Made by a program: the position numbers and the translations under genes. Positions 45,898-56,108 of a stretch of DNA of 64,000 nt are shown here, piece by piece. Each line of letters begins with the position of its first letter. The stretch's first letter is position 1. Under the pieces are notes generated by a model, which saw only the letters and a list, made by a program, of their open reading frames with translations, did no database searches and was not told the DNA's origin. The DNA is from Ahrensia kielensis DSM 5890 (GTDB lineage Bacteria > Pseudomonadota > Alphaproteobacteria > Rhizobiales > Rhizobiaceae), in contig NZ_KB894528.1 of NCBI RefSeq assembly GCF_000374465.1, positions 1-64,000 on the forward strand, given 5' to 3'.

Positions 45898-47547
45898 ATG
45901 GCACGCCAATATATTTATCACATGTCCGGCCTCAATAAGGTCTATGGATCAAAGAAAATTCTCGAAAATATTCACCTGCAATTTTATGGTGATGCAAAGA
46001 TTGGTATCTTGGGCCCTAACGGCGCAGGTAAATCTACAGTCATGCGCATTATGGCAGGGCTGGATAATGAATTTACAGGCGAGGCTTGGATTGCCGAAGG
46101 CGCAACCCGCGGATATTTGCCGCAAGAGCCTCAACTTGATCCAAATCTGAACGTTATGGAAAATGTCATGCTTGGCGTGGCGGATAAGAAAGCGATTCTT
46201 GACCGCTATAATGAGCTGATGATGAACTATTCCGATGAAACAGCGGATGAAGGTTCAAAACTTCAAGATATGATTGACAGCCAAAACCTTTGGGATTTGG
46301 AAAGCCAAGTCGAACAGGCAATGGACGCATTACGATGCCCGCCAGCCGATGCGTCAGTTGAAAATCTGTCAGGTGGTGAAATTCGCCGCGTTGCACTTTG
46401 CCAGTTGCTTCTGAGCCAGCCTGATATGCTATTGCTCGACGAGCCAACCAACCATTTGGACGCTGAGACAATTGCATGGCTGGAAAAGCACCTGCGAGAA
46501 TATCCAGGTTCTGTTCTAATGATTACCCACGACCGTTACTTCCTTGATAATGTGACAGGGTGGATTCTTGAGTTGGACCGCGGGCGCGGCATTCCATATG
46601 AAGGCAACTACACAGCTTACCTTCAAGCAAAAGCCAAGCGTTTGCACCAAGAAGGCCGCGAAGACGATGCAAAGCAAAAAGCGCTTTCTCGCGAGCAGGA
46701 ATGGATGGCATCATCTCCGAAAGCTCGTCAGGCGAAATCAAAAGCACGTATTAAAGCCTATGATGAATTGGTCGAAAGCGCCAATAATCGCAAACCTGGC
46801 GATGCGCAGATCATTATTCCAGCCGGCGAGCGCCTCGGTAATGTGGTGATTGAAGCTGAAGGTCTGACCAAAGGGTATGGCGACCGCGTTTTGATCGATA
46901 ACCTCTCTTTCAAATTGCCACCTGGCGGTATCGTCGGTGTTATCGGGCCAAACGGTGCTGGTAAATCAACACTGTTCCGTATGATTACCGGTCAAGAACA
47001 GCCTGATAGTGGCACAATCACAATCGGTGACACGGTCAACCTTTCCTATGTTGACCAGAGCCGCGATGCACTTTCAGGTAAAAGTACTGTTTGGGAAGAA
47101 ATCTCCGGCGGTAATGACATCATCAAGCTCGGCAATCATGAGATGAACAGCCGCGCATATTGTGGTGCGTTTAACTTTAAGGGCGGCGACCAGCAGCAAC
47201 CTGTTGGCACATTGTCAGGCGGTCAACGTAACCGTGTGCATTTGGCCAAGATGGTCAAAGCTGGCGGTAACGTGTTGCTTCTCGATGAACCGACCAACGA
47301 TCTGGACACAGAGACACTCGGTGCGCTGGAAGAAGCATTGGAAAACTATGCGGGCTGTGCTGTCGTAATCAGCCACGACCGTATGTTCCTTGACCGGTTG
47401 GCGACACATATTCTTGCATTCGAAGGCGATAGCCATGTTGAATGGTTCGAAGGTAACTTTGAAGATTATGAACAGGACAAGATTCGCCGTCTTGGACCTG
47501 AAAGCGTTAATCCGAAACGCGTGACCTATAAAAAACTAACGCGTTAA
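45898..47547 (+). CDS. ettA: Energy-dependent translational throttle protein EttA (ABC-F)
   Basis: The 549-aa ABC-F ATPase binds the ribosomal E site and gates early elongation according to energy state. It has two ABC domains: first Walker A LGPNGAGKSTVMRIMAG, signature LSGGEIRRVALCQLLL and LLLDEPTNHLDAETIAW; second [32 protein letters not shown] and LLLDEPTNDLDTETL. The EttA arm lies between ADKKAIL and LQDMIDS, and the basic linker is KALSREQEWMASSPKARQAK. Length and both catalytic glutamates are normal. It stands alone and is followed by a terminator. Confidence 0.96.
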   Translation: MARQYIYHMSGLNKVYGSKKILENIHLQFYGDAKIGILGPNGAGKSTVMRIMAGLDNEFTGEAWIAEGATRGYLPQEPQLDPNLNVMENVMLGVADKKAILDRYNELMMNYSDETADEGSKLQDMIDSQNLWDLESQVEQAMDALRCPPADASVENLSGGEIRRVALCQLLLSQPDMLLLDEPTNHLDAETIAWLEKHLREYPGSVLMITHDRYFLDNVTGWILELDRGRGIPYEGNYTAYLQAKAKRLHQEGREDDAKQKALSREQEWMASSPKARQAKSKARIKAYDELVESANNRKPGDAQIIIPAGERLGNVVIEAEGLTKGYGDRVLIDNLSFKLPPGGIVGVIGPNGAGKSTLFRMITGQEQPDSGTITIGDTVNLSYVDQSRDALSGKSTVWEEISGGNDIIKLGNHEMNSRAYCGAFNFKGGDQQQPVGTLSGGQRNRVHLAKMVKAGGNVLLLDEPTNDLDTETLGALEEALENYAGCAVVISHDRMFLDRLATHILAFEGDSHVEWFEGNFEDYEQDKIRRLGPESVNPKRVTYKKLTR

Positions 47548-47569
47548 AACTGCTTAGCAATTGATTTGG

Positions 47570-47603
47570 CCGCCGGTGTGCTCGTTCATGCCGGCGGTTT
47601 TTT
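47570..47603 (+). terminator. Rho-independent terminator after ettA
   Basis: CCGCCGGTGTG (47570-47580), loop CTCGTT, CATGCCGGCGG (47587-47597) with two wobble pairs, then TTTTTT. Confidence 0.85.
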
Positions 47604-47692
47604 ATTGCCAAGCGCACAGACAAAACAATTTCTGCACTATGCAAAGTTGCATGGAGTTACAAGAAATATATTGTCGATAGAAATAGGGGCTT

Positions 47693-47840
47693 AAAAATGA
47701 AAAAGACCGGACTGCGGGAGGAGGATGCAGTCCGGTCGTAATTCTTGGACCAAGCTGGGAGGAGGATGCTTGATCCTTGGCAACAGCACCATCTGGGAGG
47801 AATTATGTGCTGTTGTTGAAATGATGTATGCGCTTTAGTT
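47693..47840 (-). ncRNA. sRNA with three anti-Shine-Dalgarno hairpins (alpha-r14/cuckoo type)
   Basis: Read on the minus strand, three stem-loops follow one another. Hairpin A (47815-47781) is CAACAGCACAT around AATTCCTCCCAG. Hairpin B (47776-47747) is GGATCAAGC around ATCCTCCTCCCA. Hairpin C (47737-47705) is GACCGGACTGC around ATCCTCCTCCC, with a perfect 11-bp stem followed by TTTTTCATTTTT, so it doubles as the terminator. The loops expose CCUCCUCCC (A: UUCCUCCC), which can pair with GGAGG ribosome sites. This is the architecture of the alphaproteobacterial alpha-r14 and cuckoo (CcsR) RNAs, usually stress-induced. No coding gene lies in this gap. The 5' end is not exact; TTGCAC (47850-47845) could be part of its promoter. 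Confidence 0.8.
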
Positions 47841-47854
47841 GGGAATTGTGCAAT

Positions 47855-47893
47855 GCAGCATTTTGCAATGCTGCTATGCAGAAAATGCATAGC
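47855..47893 (-). terminator. Two adjacent hairpins between lysR and the sRNA
   Basis: GCAGCATT (47855-47862) pairs with AATGCTGC (47867-47874), and GCTATGCA (47873-47880) pairs with TGCATAGC (47886-47893). Both stems are perfect 8-mers that share two bases, so they could compete. They lie 25-60 bases after the lysR stop. They may end the trxB-lysR transcript, although there is no T run, or belong to the sRNA control region. Confidence 0.4.
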
Positions 47894-47917
47894 TTGGTGC
47901 TTGAAAAGCTAAATGGA

Positions 47918-48814
47918 CTAGAATTCCCAGCCCCGTGCTTTTGCAAAAAGGAAATCTCGAATTGCTTGGAGTTTCGCAGAATTTCTCATTGTTTCTGCAT
48001 AGACGAAGAATGTATCGAAACTAGGTAGTTCTACGTCCTCTAACACCCGTACAAGACCGGAATCGCGTTCAACGGCATAATCGGGGAGCAGAGCAAGCCC
48101 GATGCCAATTTGCGCGGCCCTTTTGACGGACATCACAGAGTTGATTTCAAGTGTCGGTTTTAAAGGTTGTTTGCCTTCACGCTCAACGGTCAGTAATGCG
48201 TTTAGGTCTGATAGATAATTGGGCGCTGGTTCACCAAAGCTTATAATTCGATGCTCTTCCAAGTCCGCCAGCTTCTCAGGACGGCCAAAACGCTTGATAT
48301 ATTCTGGTGATGCATAAACATGCAGGTGCACGGTGAACAATCGCCGCTGAATAAGATCAGGCTGTTGAGGTTGCCGCAGGCGAATAGCGCAGTCCGCTTC
48401 GCGCATATTCAAATCAAGCTCTTCATTGGAAAGCATCAATTTGACGCTGATATCAGGATAAAGCTCGATAAATTCTTGAATGCGATACGAAAGCCAGCCT
48501 GCACCAAGGCCAACGGTCGTTGTAATGCGCAAAATGCCAGATGGCTTATCTTTGGTTTCTTTTAGCTGGGAGCTTACCGATTCTAATTTTAGAAACACTT
48601 CATGCGCTGTGGCATAGAGCATATCGCCTTGCTCTGTGAGTACCAGCCCCCGTGCATGGCGATTAAAAAGCGGCGCGCCAATTTCTTGCTCTAGGGATGA
48701 AATTTGCCGACTGACCGCCGATTGAGAAATATGCAGAACCTCACCGGCGTGGGTAAACGAGCCGGCCTGTGCTGCCGCATGAAATACGCGTAATTTGTCC
48801 CAATCTAGCGGCAC
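47918..48814 (-). CDS. LysR-family transcriptional regulator
   Basis: A 298-aa regulator with an N-terminal winged HTH (LRVFHAAAQAGSFTHAGEVL, then HISQSAVSRQISSLEQEIGA, residues about 8-47). The C-terminal effector domain (about 90-290) is of the type seen in GcvA-like proteins (RITTTVGLGAGWLSYRIQEF, then IGIGLALLPDYAVERDSGLV). It lies 14 bases after trxB, so the pair is cotranscribed. It might sense a thiol or redox signal, but that is only suggested by this position. The CCUCC-type sRNA gene follows downstream on the same strand. Confidence 0.92.
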   Translation of the reverse strand: MPLDWDKLRVFHAAAQAGSFTHAGEVLHISQSAVSRQISSLEQEIGAPLFNRHARGLVLTEQGDMLYATAHEVFLKLESVSSQLKETKDKPSGILRITTTVGLGAGWLSYRIQEFIELYPDISVKLMLSNEELDLNMREADCAIRLRQPQQPDLIQRRLFTVHLHVYASPEYIKRFGRPEKLADLEEHRIISFGEPAPNYLSDLNALLTVEREGKQPLKPTLEINSVMSVKRAAQIGIGLALLPDYAVERDSGLVRVLEDVELPSFDTFFVYAETMRNSAKLQAIRDFLFAKARGWEF

Positions 48815-48828
48815 GGTTCAATCCAATC

Positions 48829-49806
48829 TTATTCAGCCGCTTCAAGCTGGCTTTCTTGTGCAGCCACAAACTTTTCAGCTTCCAAAGCAGCCATACAGCC
48901 CATTCCTGCAGCTGTAACAGCCTGTCTATATATATCATCTGTTACATCACCGGCTGCAAATACGCCAGCCACAGAGGTTACAGTGCTGTCAGGTGCAGTC
49001 CACAAATAGTTGTTTGGCTTCTGTTTTAACTTACCTTCAAACAGCGACACGGCGGGTGCATGGCCGATGGCTACAAACAAACCATGCGTCGCCATTTCAG
49101 TAATTTCGCCTGTTTTCCTGTTTTTCAGCTTAACGCCGGTAACAGATGCGGGAAGGGCGGGATTGGTTTTTTCGCCTAGGATTTCCTCAACTTCGGTATC
49201 CCAAATGATTTCCACATTTGCTTTTTTGAGCAGCCGTTCTTCAAGAATTTTCTCAGAGCGCAATTCGTCGCGGCGATGAACGAGCGTTACCTTAGAAGCA
49301 AGGTTCGAAAGATAAAGCGCTTCTTCAACGGCTGTATTGCCGCCGCCAACAACGACAACTTCCTTGCCACGGTAGAAAAAGCCATCACATGTCGCACAAG
49401 CAGATACGCCAAAGCCCATATAGGTTTGTTCGCTTTCAAGGCCGAGCCATTTAGCTTGCGCTCCTGTACAGATAACCAGTGTATCACCTGTGTAAACGGT
49501 GCCGCTATCACCCACAGCTTTAAATGGACGACTATCGAGATCAACTTCAACAATAATATCTTGCTCGATTTGAGTGCCAACATTTTCAGCCTGTTGGCGC
49601 ATTTGTTCCATCATCCACGGGCCTTCGACGGCATCGGCATAACCTGGATAGTTTTCGACTTCTGTGGTGATCATCAACTGACCACCTTGCTGCAAGCCAG
49701 CAACCATGACGGGGTTCAGCATTGCGCGCGAAGCATATATCGCTGCGGTATAACCAGCAGGGCCAGAACCGATGATGAGCATTTTGGAGTGAATTGTTTT
49801 CGTCAT
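48829..49806 (-). CDS. trxB: Thioredoxin reductase
   Basis: The 325-aa flavoenzyme reduces thioredoxin with NADPH. It has the FAD site MLIIGSGPAGYTAAIYASRA, the redox-active disulfide CATC in GVSACATCDGFFYRG (about 140-154), the NADPH site VVGGGNTAVEEALYLSNLAS and HRRDELRS, and the C-terminal FAD block GVFAAGDVTDDIYRQAVTAA. The length is normal. The first gene of a two-gene unit with lysR. Confidence 0.96.
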   Translation of the reverse strand: MTKTIHSKMLIIGSGPAGYTAAIYASRAMLNPVMVAGLQQGGQLMITTEVENYPGYADAVEGPWMMEQMRQQAENVGTQIEQDIIVEVDLDSRPFKAVGDSGTVYTGDTLVICTGAQAKWLGLESEQTYMGFGVSACATCDGFFYRGKEVVVVGGGNTAVEEALYLSNLASKVTLVHRRDELRSEKILEERLLKKANVEIIWDTEVEEILGEKTNPALPASVTGVKLKNRKTGEITEMATHGLFVAIGHAPAVSLFEGKLKQKPNNYLWTAPDSTVTSVAGVFAAGDVTDDIYRQAVTAAGMGCMAALEAEKFVAAQESQLEAAE

Positions 49807-49975
49807 GTTTGACCTATTCAGTTTTCATTTCGAGCCGCACGAAACGGTGAAAGATAAGACGTGGCTGTAACTTTAACAAATACAGCTACCGAAGTTTCGT
49901 GTCAGATGGTGTTCTATGAAACATAGCTCAAGGGCTTTATCTTATCCATCATCACTTTTAGTTATTCATCGCCTA

Positions 49976-51043
49976 TTAAATGTAAGGGTAAGTAAAGTTT
50001 TCGATACTTTGATAAAACGCATTGAGATTTGCCGTTTCTTTATCTAGTGAAAAATTATCCGTTACATGTCTTCTAATTGCTGCATGTTCTTGATTTGCGC
50101 TCTCAATATTAGTCATCAGTTGGAAGACGTCGTTTTCCATATCGGTTTCGCTTGTTAGTGCACTATAAGGTGCGTCTTTTAATAGTGATGAAAAAGCACC
50201 AACATCCGTGCCGATAACAGGCACTCCGCAAGCCATAGCTTCTAAGGGGGTCAAGCCAAAGCCTTCCCAGCGTTGAGGTGCAACAAATACATCCAATGCT
50301 TGGTACCATCTGTGAATATCAGTATGCTCGCCAACAAAAATGATGCGGTCTGAAAGGCCAGAATTATGAATCCGTCCTTTTAACTCATTTGCAAAAGCAG
50401 TGTGTTGTGATGTTATATTGCCGGCGATAATTGCGCTCCAATCCGGTGCGTTCGGCAAAATAGAAATCATCGTATCTATAAATAGATCAGTGCCTTTTTG
50501 GTGGCGGATACGTCCAAAACAACCAATAAGTTTTTGTGCAATTGGCAGCCCAAGTTCGGCTTTCAACTTAGATTTGTCATCAACCTCAGAAAAGCGGTCC
50601 GTATCTATGCCGTGCATTATAATTTGGTGCGGCACCTTCAGATAAGCTGCTGTTTTTGCACTTGTTGCAATAACTCCATCCATGCGCCTGATTAACCATT
50701 TGGTGTAACCCGTGTGTTGTCTTTGGGATGCAGATGTGAAAACCAGCTTAACGGGCATGCGCAGAACATCACGCATGATAACGCCTGCAAGCATTTCTGT
50801 ATTACGGCGCGCATGCCAAATACGGTTTTTGCCGGAGTTTGGTTTTTTCCATAATTTCCACAAATCACGGTAGCGAATTTTTGGAAGATGGTTCGGTAAA
50901 CCAGGACCAATTGTAGCGATAGTGATGCCAGTAGCGTTTTGAACTGGCACCAATTGAATTATTGTAGACGTTACACCGGACAAGCGACGTTTGAAGTTTG
51001 GCGCGACGACTTGCAATTTCTCAAAATCGTTGAAAATGGTCAT
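49976..51043 (-). CDS. Glycosyltransferase family 4 (GT-B fold)
   Basis: A 355-aa GT-B transferase. The C-terminal Rossmann half has IGCFGRIRHQKGTDLFIDTM, RIIFVGEHTDIHRWYQALDV and QRWEGFGLTPLEAMACGVPV, where the second glutamate of the E-x7-E motif binds the sugar nucleotide. The N-terminal acceptor half is less conserved (GITIATIGPGLPNHLPKI, then WHARRNTEMLAGVIMRDVLR). It probably works in LPS core or another glycan synthesis. It begins 26 bases after greA, and the two are likely cotranscribed; a small DNA-independent link between them is not known. Confidence 0.88.
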   Translation of the reverse strand: MTIFNDFEKLQVVAPNFKRRLSGVTSTIIQLVPVQNATGITIATIGPGLPNHLPKIRYRDLWKLWKKPNSGKNRIWHARRNTEMLAGVIMRDVLRMPVKLVFTSASQRQHTGYTKWLIRRMDGVIATSAKTAAYLKVPHQIIMHGIDTDRFSEVDDKSKLKAELGLPIAQKLIGCFGRIRHQKGTDLFIDTMISILPNAPDWSAIIAGNITSQHTAFANELKGRIHNSGLSDRIIFVGEHTDIHRWYQALDVFVAPQRWEGFGLTPLEAMACGVPVIGTDVGAFSSLLKDAPYSALTSETDMENDVFQLMTNIESANQEHAAIRRHVTDNFSLDKETANLNAFYQSIENFTYPYI

Positions 51044-51069
51044 GTAAACTCTCTATACGTGACGTTTTC

Positions 51070-51546
51070 TTAGACGTATTTTACCGCTTCAATTTCATAT
51101 CCGCGATCACCCTTGGGCGCTTTGACTTCAATAGAATCGCCAACAGTTTTGCCGATGAGTGCACGCGAAATTGGAGATGAGATCGAGATGCGACCTTCTT
51201 TTGGATTCGCTTCCTGATCACCGACAATTTGATACGTGACTTCTTCGCCTGTATCATCGTCCGTCAACGTAACAGTCGCACCAAAACGAATGGTGTCACC
51301 TGTCATCGTTGCTACATCAATAACGTCGGCGCGGCCAATTAAGCCTTCAAGCTGGCTAATACGGCCCTCATTGTGCGATTGAGATTCTTTCGCGGCATGA
51401 TATTCGGCGTTTTCCGAAAGGTCGCCGTGGGCGCGCGCTTCCGAGATCGCTTCAATAATGCGTGGACGCTCTTCCTGCTGCCGCCAGCGAATCTCTTCGT
51501 TCAGCGCATCAAAGCCTTTACTCGTCATTGGGACCTTCTCGACCAT
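51070..51546 (-). CDS. greA: Transcription elongation factor GreA
   Basis: The 158-aa factor enters the RNA polymerase secondary channel and stimulates cleavage of backtracked RNA. The N-terminal coiled coil is visible in [20 protein letters not shown], with [20 protein letters not shown] at the tip (D and E residues that hold Mg). The C-terminal FKBP-like domain follows ([20 protein letters not shown], then [20 protein letters not shown]). The length is typical. Confidence 0.97.
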   Translation of the reverse strand: MVEKVPMTSKGFDALNEEIRWRQQEERPRIIEAISEARAHGDLSENAEYHAAKESQSHNEGRISQLEGLIGRADVIDVATMTGDTIRFGATVTLTDDDTGEEVTYQIVGDQEANPKEGRISISSPISRALIGKTVGDSIEVKAPKGDRGYEIEAVKYV

Positions 51547-51592
51547 GGTCCTTCCTTTCCTGCCAGTTTTTAACCGGACTTAATCTATAAAT

Positions 51593-51623
51593 AAAAACGG
51601 CTCCGGATTTGCGTTCCGGAACC
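51593..51623 (-). terminator. Rho-independent terminator after carB
   Basis: On the minus strand, GGTTCCGGA (51623-51615), a 7-base loop, and TCCGGAGCC (51607-51599) are followed by GTTTTTA. It lies in the carB-greA gap. Confidence 0.88.
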
Positions 51624-51685
51624 GCGTTGCTCAATATGGCAATGTCTCTAGCTGATTTCCAGCCCTTTTATGGGCTCTATCGACT

Positions 51686-54600
51686 TTACTCGAAATAAGC
51701 TTGTAGAGGGCGCACTTCGATCTCACCTTTTGATAGGGCTTCGATCGCTTGGGTGGTTGCTTTAGCGCCCGCCATTGTTGTGAAATAAGGTACTTTGTTC
51801 TCAAGAGCAGCACGGCGCAGCGACTTGGAATCAGACAGTGCTTTTTTGCCGCTCGTTGTATTGATCACAAGTTGCACTTCACGGTTGCGGATGGCGTCCT
51901 CGATATGTGGACGTCCTTCCAAAACCTTGTTGATTTTGCGTGCTTCAACACCATTTTCGGCCAAATAACGTTGCGTGCCACCGGTTGCGATGATGCCAAA
52001 ACCTAGTCCAGCAAGCACTTTTGCAGAGGCAAGAGCATTGGCTTTATCTTCGTCTTTGACAGAGATGAAAACATTGCCATCTTTCGGCAGAACCACACTG
52101 GCGCCAAGCTGAGCTTTAGCAAACGCCATTGCAAAGTCTTTATCAAGGCCAATGACTTCACCTGTTGAGCGCATTTCAGGGCCGAGCAGGGTGTCAACGC
52201 CTGGGAACTTCGAGAACGGGAACACCGCTTCTTTGACCGCAATGTGTTTGATGTCAGAAGCATGTTTGCGCGTGCCGTAATGAGCAATGGCCTCTGAAAG
52301 TGTTTCACCGGCCATAATACGCGCTGCAATCTTCGCAATCGGAAGACCAATTGTTTTAGCAACGAACGGAACCGTACGTGACGCACGTGGATTGACTTCG
52401 AGTACATAAATCTCGTCGTCTTTAATCGCGTATTGAACATTCATGAGACCGCCAACATTCAGTGCTTTTGCCATTGCTGCGGTTTGAATGTGCAATTGCT
52501 CAACAATCTCATCGCTGAGCGTATTCACAGGCAGAGAACAGGCTGAGTCGCCTGAGTGGATTCCAGCTTCTTCAATATGCTCCATAATGCCCGAAACATA
52601 GACATCATCGCCATCACACAAGCAGTCGACATCAACTTCGATAGCGCCCTGTAGATAAGTATCAAACAGCAATGGGTTGGTGCCCAAGAGCGTGTTGATC
52701 TGACCTGTTTTGTCGTTTGGATAACGTGCTTTTATATCTTCCGGAATAAGCTCAGGTACTGTTTCAAGCAGATAGGTAGAAAGCGAAGTCTCGTCGCGCA
52801 CGATCTGCATCGCACGGCCGCCAAGCACGTAAGATGGACGCACCACAAGCGGGAAGCCAAGACCAGTTGCAATCAACCGCGCTTGTTCAACCGAATGGGC
52901 AATGCCATTTTTCGGCTGTAAGAGATTGAGCTTCATAAGCAGTTTCTGGAACCTGTCGCGGTCTTCTGCCAAGTCAATCGCATCGGGCGATGTACCAAGA
53001 ATTGGAATGCCAGCACGCTCAAGCGCATTAGCTAGTTTCAAAGGTGTCTGGCCGCCAAATTGAACGATAACGCCTTTAAGATTGCCAGACTTTTGCTCCA
53101 TTTCCAGAATTTCAAGCACATCTTCATTGGTCAATGGCTCGAAATAAAGGCGGTCAGATGTATCATAATCTGTTGAAACCGTTTCAGGGTTACAGTTGAT
53201 CATGATGGCTTCATAGCCAGCATCCCGCAGTGCAAAAGCAGCATGACAGCAGCAATAGTCAAACTCGATACCCTGACCAATACGGTTAGGACCGCCGCCT
53301 AAAATGACAACTTTATCGCGTGTTGATATTTGCGCTTCATTCTCAGGTGCACCGATGAATGGCTGCTCATATGTTGAATACATATAGGCCGTAGGGGAGG
53401 CGAATTCTGCCGCGCATGTATCAATGCGTTTGTAAACAGGGCGCACATCCAAAGCGTGGCGGGCCGAAACCACATCACTCTCATTCTTGCCAATCAATGT
53501 AGCCAAGCGCTGGTCTGAAAAGCCCATTGATTTGAGCATACGCATATTATCGGCATCAAGCGGCAAGCCATGCTCTTTAACACGCGCTTCCATATCGATA
53601 ATATTTTTGAATTGTTCCAAGAACCAAGGGTCGATTTTGCAACCGGCATGTATGTCTTTAAGGCTGAAGCCCAAACGAATAGCTTGCGCAACCATCCGCA
53701 AACGGTCCGGTGTTGGTGCGCCGATTGCCGCACGGATCGCATTCTTATCGTCGCCTTCGCCAAGGCCGGGCACTTCAATATCGTCAAGTCCTGTAAGACC
53801 GGTTTCAAGGCCGCGCAGCGCTTTTTGCAAGCTCTCCGCAAATGTGCGTCCAATGGCCATGACCTCGCCAACGGATTTCATAGCCGTAGTTAAGTGAGGT
53901 TTTGCGCCGGGGAATTTTTCAAATGCAAAGCGCGGAATTTTTGTAACGACATAATCGATTGATGGTTCAAACGAAGCCGGTGTCGCACCGCCCGTAATAT
54001 CATTCTCAAGTTCATCCAGCGTATAACCAATAGCCAGTTTTGCTGCGATTTTTGCAATCGGGAAGCCTGTTGCTTTTGATGCAAGCGCAGATGAGCGCGA
54101 TACGCGCGGGTTCATTTCAATAACAACCAGACGGCCATCCTCTGGATTAACCGCAAACTGTACGTTTGATCCGCCTGTTTCAACGCCGATTTCACGCAAG
54201 ACCGCAATCGATGCGTTACGCATGATTTGATATTCTTTGTCGGTGAGCGTTAGCGCAGGGGCAACGGTAATCGAGTCGCCTGTGTGCACGCCCATTGGGT
54301 CGATGTTTTCAATCGAACAGATGATGATGCAGTTGTCTGCTTTGTCACGAACAACCTCCATCTCATATTCTTTCCAGCCAAGAACGCTTTCGTCGATCAG
54401 CACTTCGGTTGTCGGCGAAGCATCAAGCCCGCTTTCAACGAAATCCATAAACTCGGAACGGTTATAAGCAATACCGCCGCCTGTGCCGCCAAGTGTGAAC
54501 GATGGGCGGATAACGGCAGGTAGGCCGATTTCATCAAGTGCAGTTGCCGCTTGTGCCATCGCATGGCTCATATAGCGCTGTTTGCGTTCGGCAGTGCTGT

Positions 54601-55189
54601 GACGCCATTCTAGTTCAAGTGCATCAAGCGCTGCATTCAGCTCTTCGCCTGAAAATTGCTTCTCAAGCTCAGCTTTTTTAGCTTCGTGGGCTGTGCGGTC
54701 TTTATCTTTAACAGCTGTCGCATTGACCAACATTGAGCGTGGGCATTCCAAACCAATGCGCTCCATTGCTTCACGGAACAGCGAGCGGTCTTCAGCTTTA
54801 TCAATGGCTTCTGGTGTTGCGCCAATCATCTCGACATCCCATTTGTCGAGCACGCCCATCGCTTTGAGCGAAAGAGCCGTGTTGAGCGCTGTTTGTCCGC
54901 CCATCGTTGGCAGGACAACCATCTTATCGTTAGGGTGTTCCTTACGCTCTTTGATGATGATCTTTTCAACGATTTCCGGTGTGATCGGCTCGACATAGGT
55001 CGCATCGGCAAGATCAGGGTCTGTCATGATCGTCGCTGGGTTAGAATTCACCAGAACGACGCGATACCCTTCTTCGCGCAATGCTTTACAGGCCTGCGTT
55101 CCGGAGTAATCAAACTCACACGCTTGACCAATCACAATCGGTCCTGCACCGATGATGAGGACTGTATCTATATCATTACGCTTTGGCAT
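51686..55189 (-). CDS. carB: Carbamoyl-phosphate synthase large subunit
   Basis: The 1,167-aa subunit makes carbamoyl phosphate for arginine and pyrimidines from bicarbonate, two ATP and ammonia tunnelled from CarA. It is an internal duplication. The first carboxyphosphate half starts [20 protein letters not shown] with ATP-grasp [17 protein letters not shown] and [20 protein letters not shown]. The second half starts [20 protein letters not shown] with [15 protein letters not shown] and [20 protein letters not shown]. The C-terminal MGS-like regulatory domain is [26 protein letters not shown] replaces the usual GPIIIG. The ATG at 55189 is preferred to 55240. Confidence 0.97.
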   Translation of the reverse strand: MPKRNDIDTVLIIGAGPIVIGQACEFDYSGTQACKALREEGYRVVLVNSNPATIMTDPDLADATYVEPITPEIVEKIIIKERKEHPNDKMVVLPTMGGQTALNTALSLKAMGVLDKWDVEMIGATPEAIDKAEDRSLFREAMERIGLECPRSMLVNATAVKDKDRTAHEAKKAELEKQFSGEELNAALDALELEWRHSTAERKQRYMSHAMAQAATALDEIGLPAVIRPSFTLGGTGGGIAYNRSEFMDFVESGLDASPTTEVLIDESVLGWKEYEMEVVRDKADNCIIICSIENIDPMGVHTGDSITVAPALTLTDKEYQIMRNASIAVLREIGVETGGSNVQFAVNPEDGRLVVIEMNPRVSRSSALASKATGFPIAKIAAKLAIGYTLDELENDITGGATPASFEPSIDYVVTKIPRFAFEKFPGAKPHLTTAMKSVGEVMAIGRTFAESLQKALRGLETGLTGLDDIEVPGLGEGDDKNAIRAAIGAPTPDRLRMVAQAIRLGFSLKDIHAGCKIDPWFLEQFKNIIDMEARVKEHGLPLDADNMRMLKSMGFSDQRLATLIGKNESDVVSARHALDVRPVYKRIDTCAAEFASPTAYMYSTYEQPFIGAPENEAQISTRDKVVILGGGPNRIGQGIEFDYCCCHAAFALRDAGYEAIMINCNPETVSTDYDTSDRLYFEPLTNEDVLEILEMEQKSGNLKGVIVQFGGQTPLKLANALERAGIPILGTSPDAIDLAEDRDRFQKLLMKLNLLQPKNGIAHSVEQARLIATGLGFPLVVRPSYVLGGRAMQIVRDETSLSTYLLETVPELIPEDIKARYPNDKTGQINTLLGTNPLLFDTYLQGAIEVDVDCLCDGDDVYVSGIMEHIEEAGIHSGDSACSLPVNTLSDEIVEQLHIQTAAMAKALNVGGLMNVQYAIKDDEIYVLEVNPRASRTVPFVAKTIGLPIAKIAARIMAGETLSEAIAHYGTRKHASDIKHIAVKEAVFPFSKFPGVDTLLGPEMRSTGEVIGLDKDFAMAFAKAQLGASVVLPKDGNVFISVKDEDKANALASAKVLAGLGFGIIATGGTQRYLAENGVEARKINKVLEGRPHIEDAIRNREVQLVINTTSGKKALSDSKSLRRAALENKVPYFTTMAGAKATTQAIEALSKGEIEVRPLQAYFE

Positions 55190-55418
55190 GGGGCATCCGT
55201 TTAGCTTACGCGAAAAACCGGATGCAAAGACAACCGGCACTAACGCAATTATTTTGTGGCTAAGGCTGTCTTATATTCATATGCGCGCGCGATGTAACCC
55301 CATTAAGCAATGAAATTTAGGCTTTCAACATAGATTCAGCGCTGTTTGGCATTTTTGTAGTCTTTGGAACAATTGCCGCATTGAAGCATTGGCCTTTCAA
55401 CAGCGAAAGGAGAAAAAT

Positions 55419-55985
55419 ATGCCGAATATTTCAGAAGCAAAAATCGCGATACTTGCAACCGATGGTTATGAACGCTCGGAGTTGCGTAAACCGCTTGAAC
55501 ATCTCAAAGGCGCAGGTGCAGATGTGCACATTGTATCAATCAAATCCGGTGAGATTAAAAGCTGGGATGAGGACAATTGGGGCGATAGCGTTGCTGTCGA
55601 TAAGCTCGTGTCAGATGTAGCCGTTGCTGATTATGATGCGCTGGTTCTACCCGGCGGCCAAATCAACCCAGATCTTTTACGTGTGAACGAAGATGCCGTT
55701 TCATTCGTGCGTGAGTTCGCAAAGAGCGGAAAAACGCTTGCTGCTATATGCCATGCGCCTTGGTTGCTTATTGAAGCTGACGCACTGCGTGACCGCAAAG
55801 CAACGTCATATCCATCTATTAAAACCGATATGATCAATGCTGGTGCCGATTGGGTTGATGAAGAGGTCGTTGTTTCAAACGCGATTATCACGTCCCGTAA
55901 CCCTGGCGATCTCGATGCCTTTAACGCCAAAATCGTTGAAGAGGTGGAAGAAGGACGCCATGATCGGGAAATTAAAGCTGCATAA
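55419..55985 (+). CDS. DJ-1/PfpI family protein (class I glutamine amidotransferase-like)
   Basis: A 188-aa protein of the PfpI type: KIAILATDGYERSELRKPLE at the start, DALVLPGGQINPDLLR with the acidic residue of the catalytic set, and the nucleophile elbow AAICHAPWLLIEADALRDRK (Cys followed by His). VVSNAIITSRNPGDLDAF is the typical end. Relatives act as proteases, deglycases or stress chaperones; the exact activity is not decided. AAGGAGAAA precedes the ATG at 55419. A terminator follows, so it is monocistronic. Confidence 0.92.
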   Translation: MPNISEAKIAILATDGYERSELRKPLEHLKGAGADVHIVSIKSGEIKSWDEDNWGDSVAVDKLVSDVAVADYDALVLPGGQINPDLLRVNEDAVSFVREFAKSGKTLAAICHAPWLLIEADALRDRKATSYPSIKTDMINAGADWVDEEVVVSNAIITSRNPGDLDAFNAKIVEEVEEGRHDREIKAA

Positions 55986-56009
55986 GCCAGTATAAATCAT
56001 TGAAAATGT

Positions 56010-56040
56010 AGCGGTCGCCAAATTGGCGGCCGCTTTCTTT
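56010..56040 (+). terminator. Rho-independent terminator after the PfpI gene
   Basis: AGCGGTCGCC (56010-56019), loop AAATT, GGCGGCCGCT (56025-56034) with one wobble pair, then TTCTTTGTT. Confidence 0.8.
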
Positions 56041-56108
56041 GTTGAACCAGCCCAGCTTTTGCGGCACAAAGTCACACACAATTAAAAGCATGACATTTGG
56101 AGTGGGCA

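Noticed and set aside
47705-47815. Plus-strand reading of the three hairpins as a CsrA/RsmA sponge with GGA loops
   Set aside because: On the plus strand there is no U tract after the last hairpin, whereas the minus strand ends in a terminator and gives the CCUCCUCCC loops known in alphaproteobacteria.
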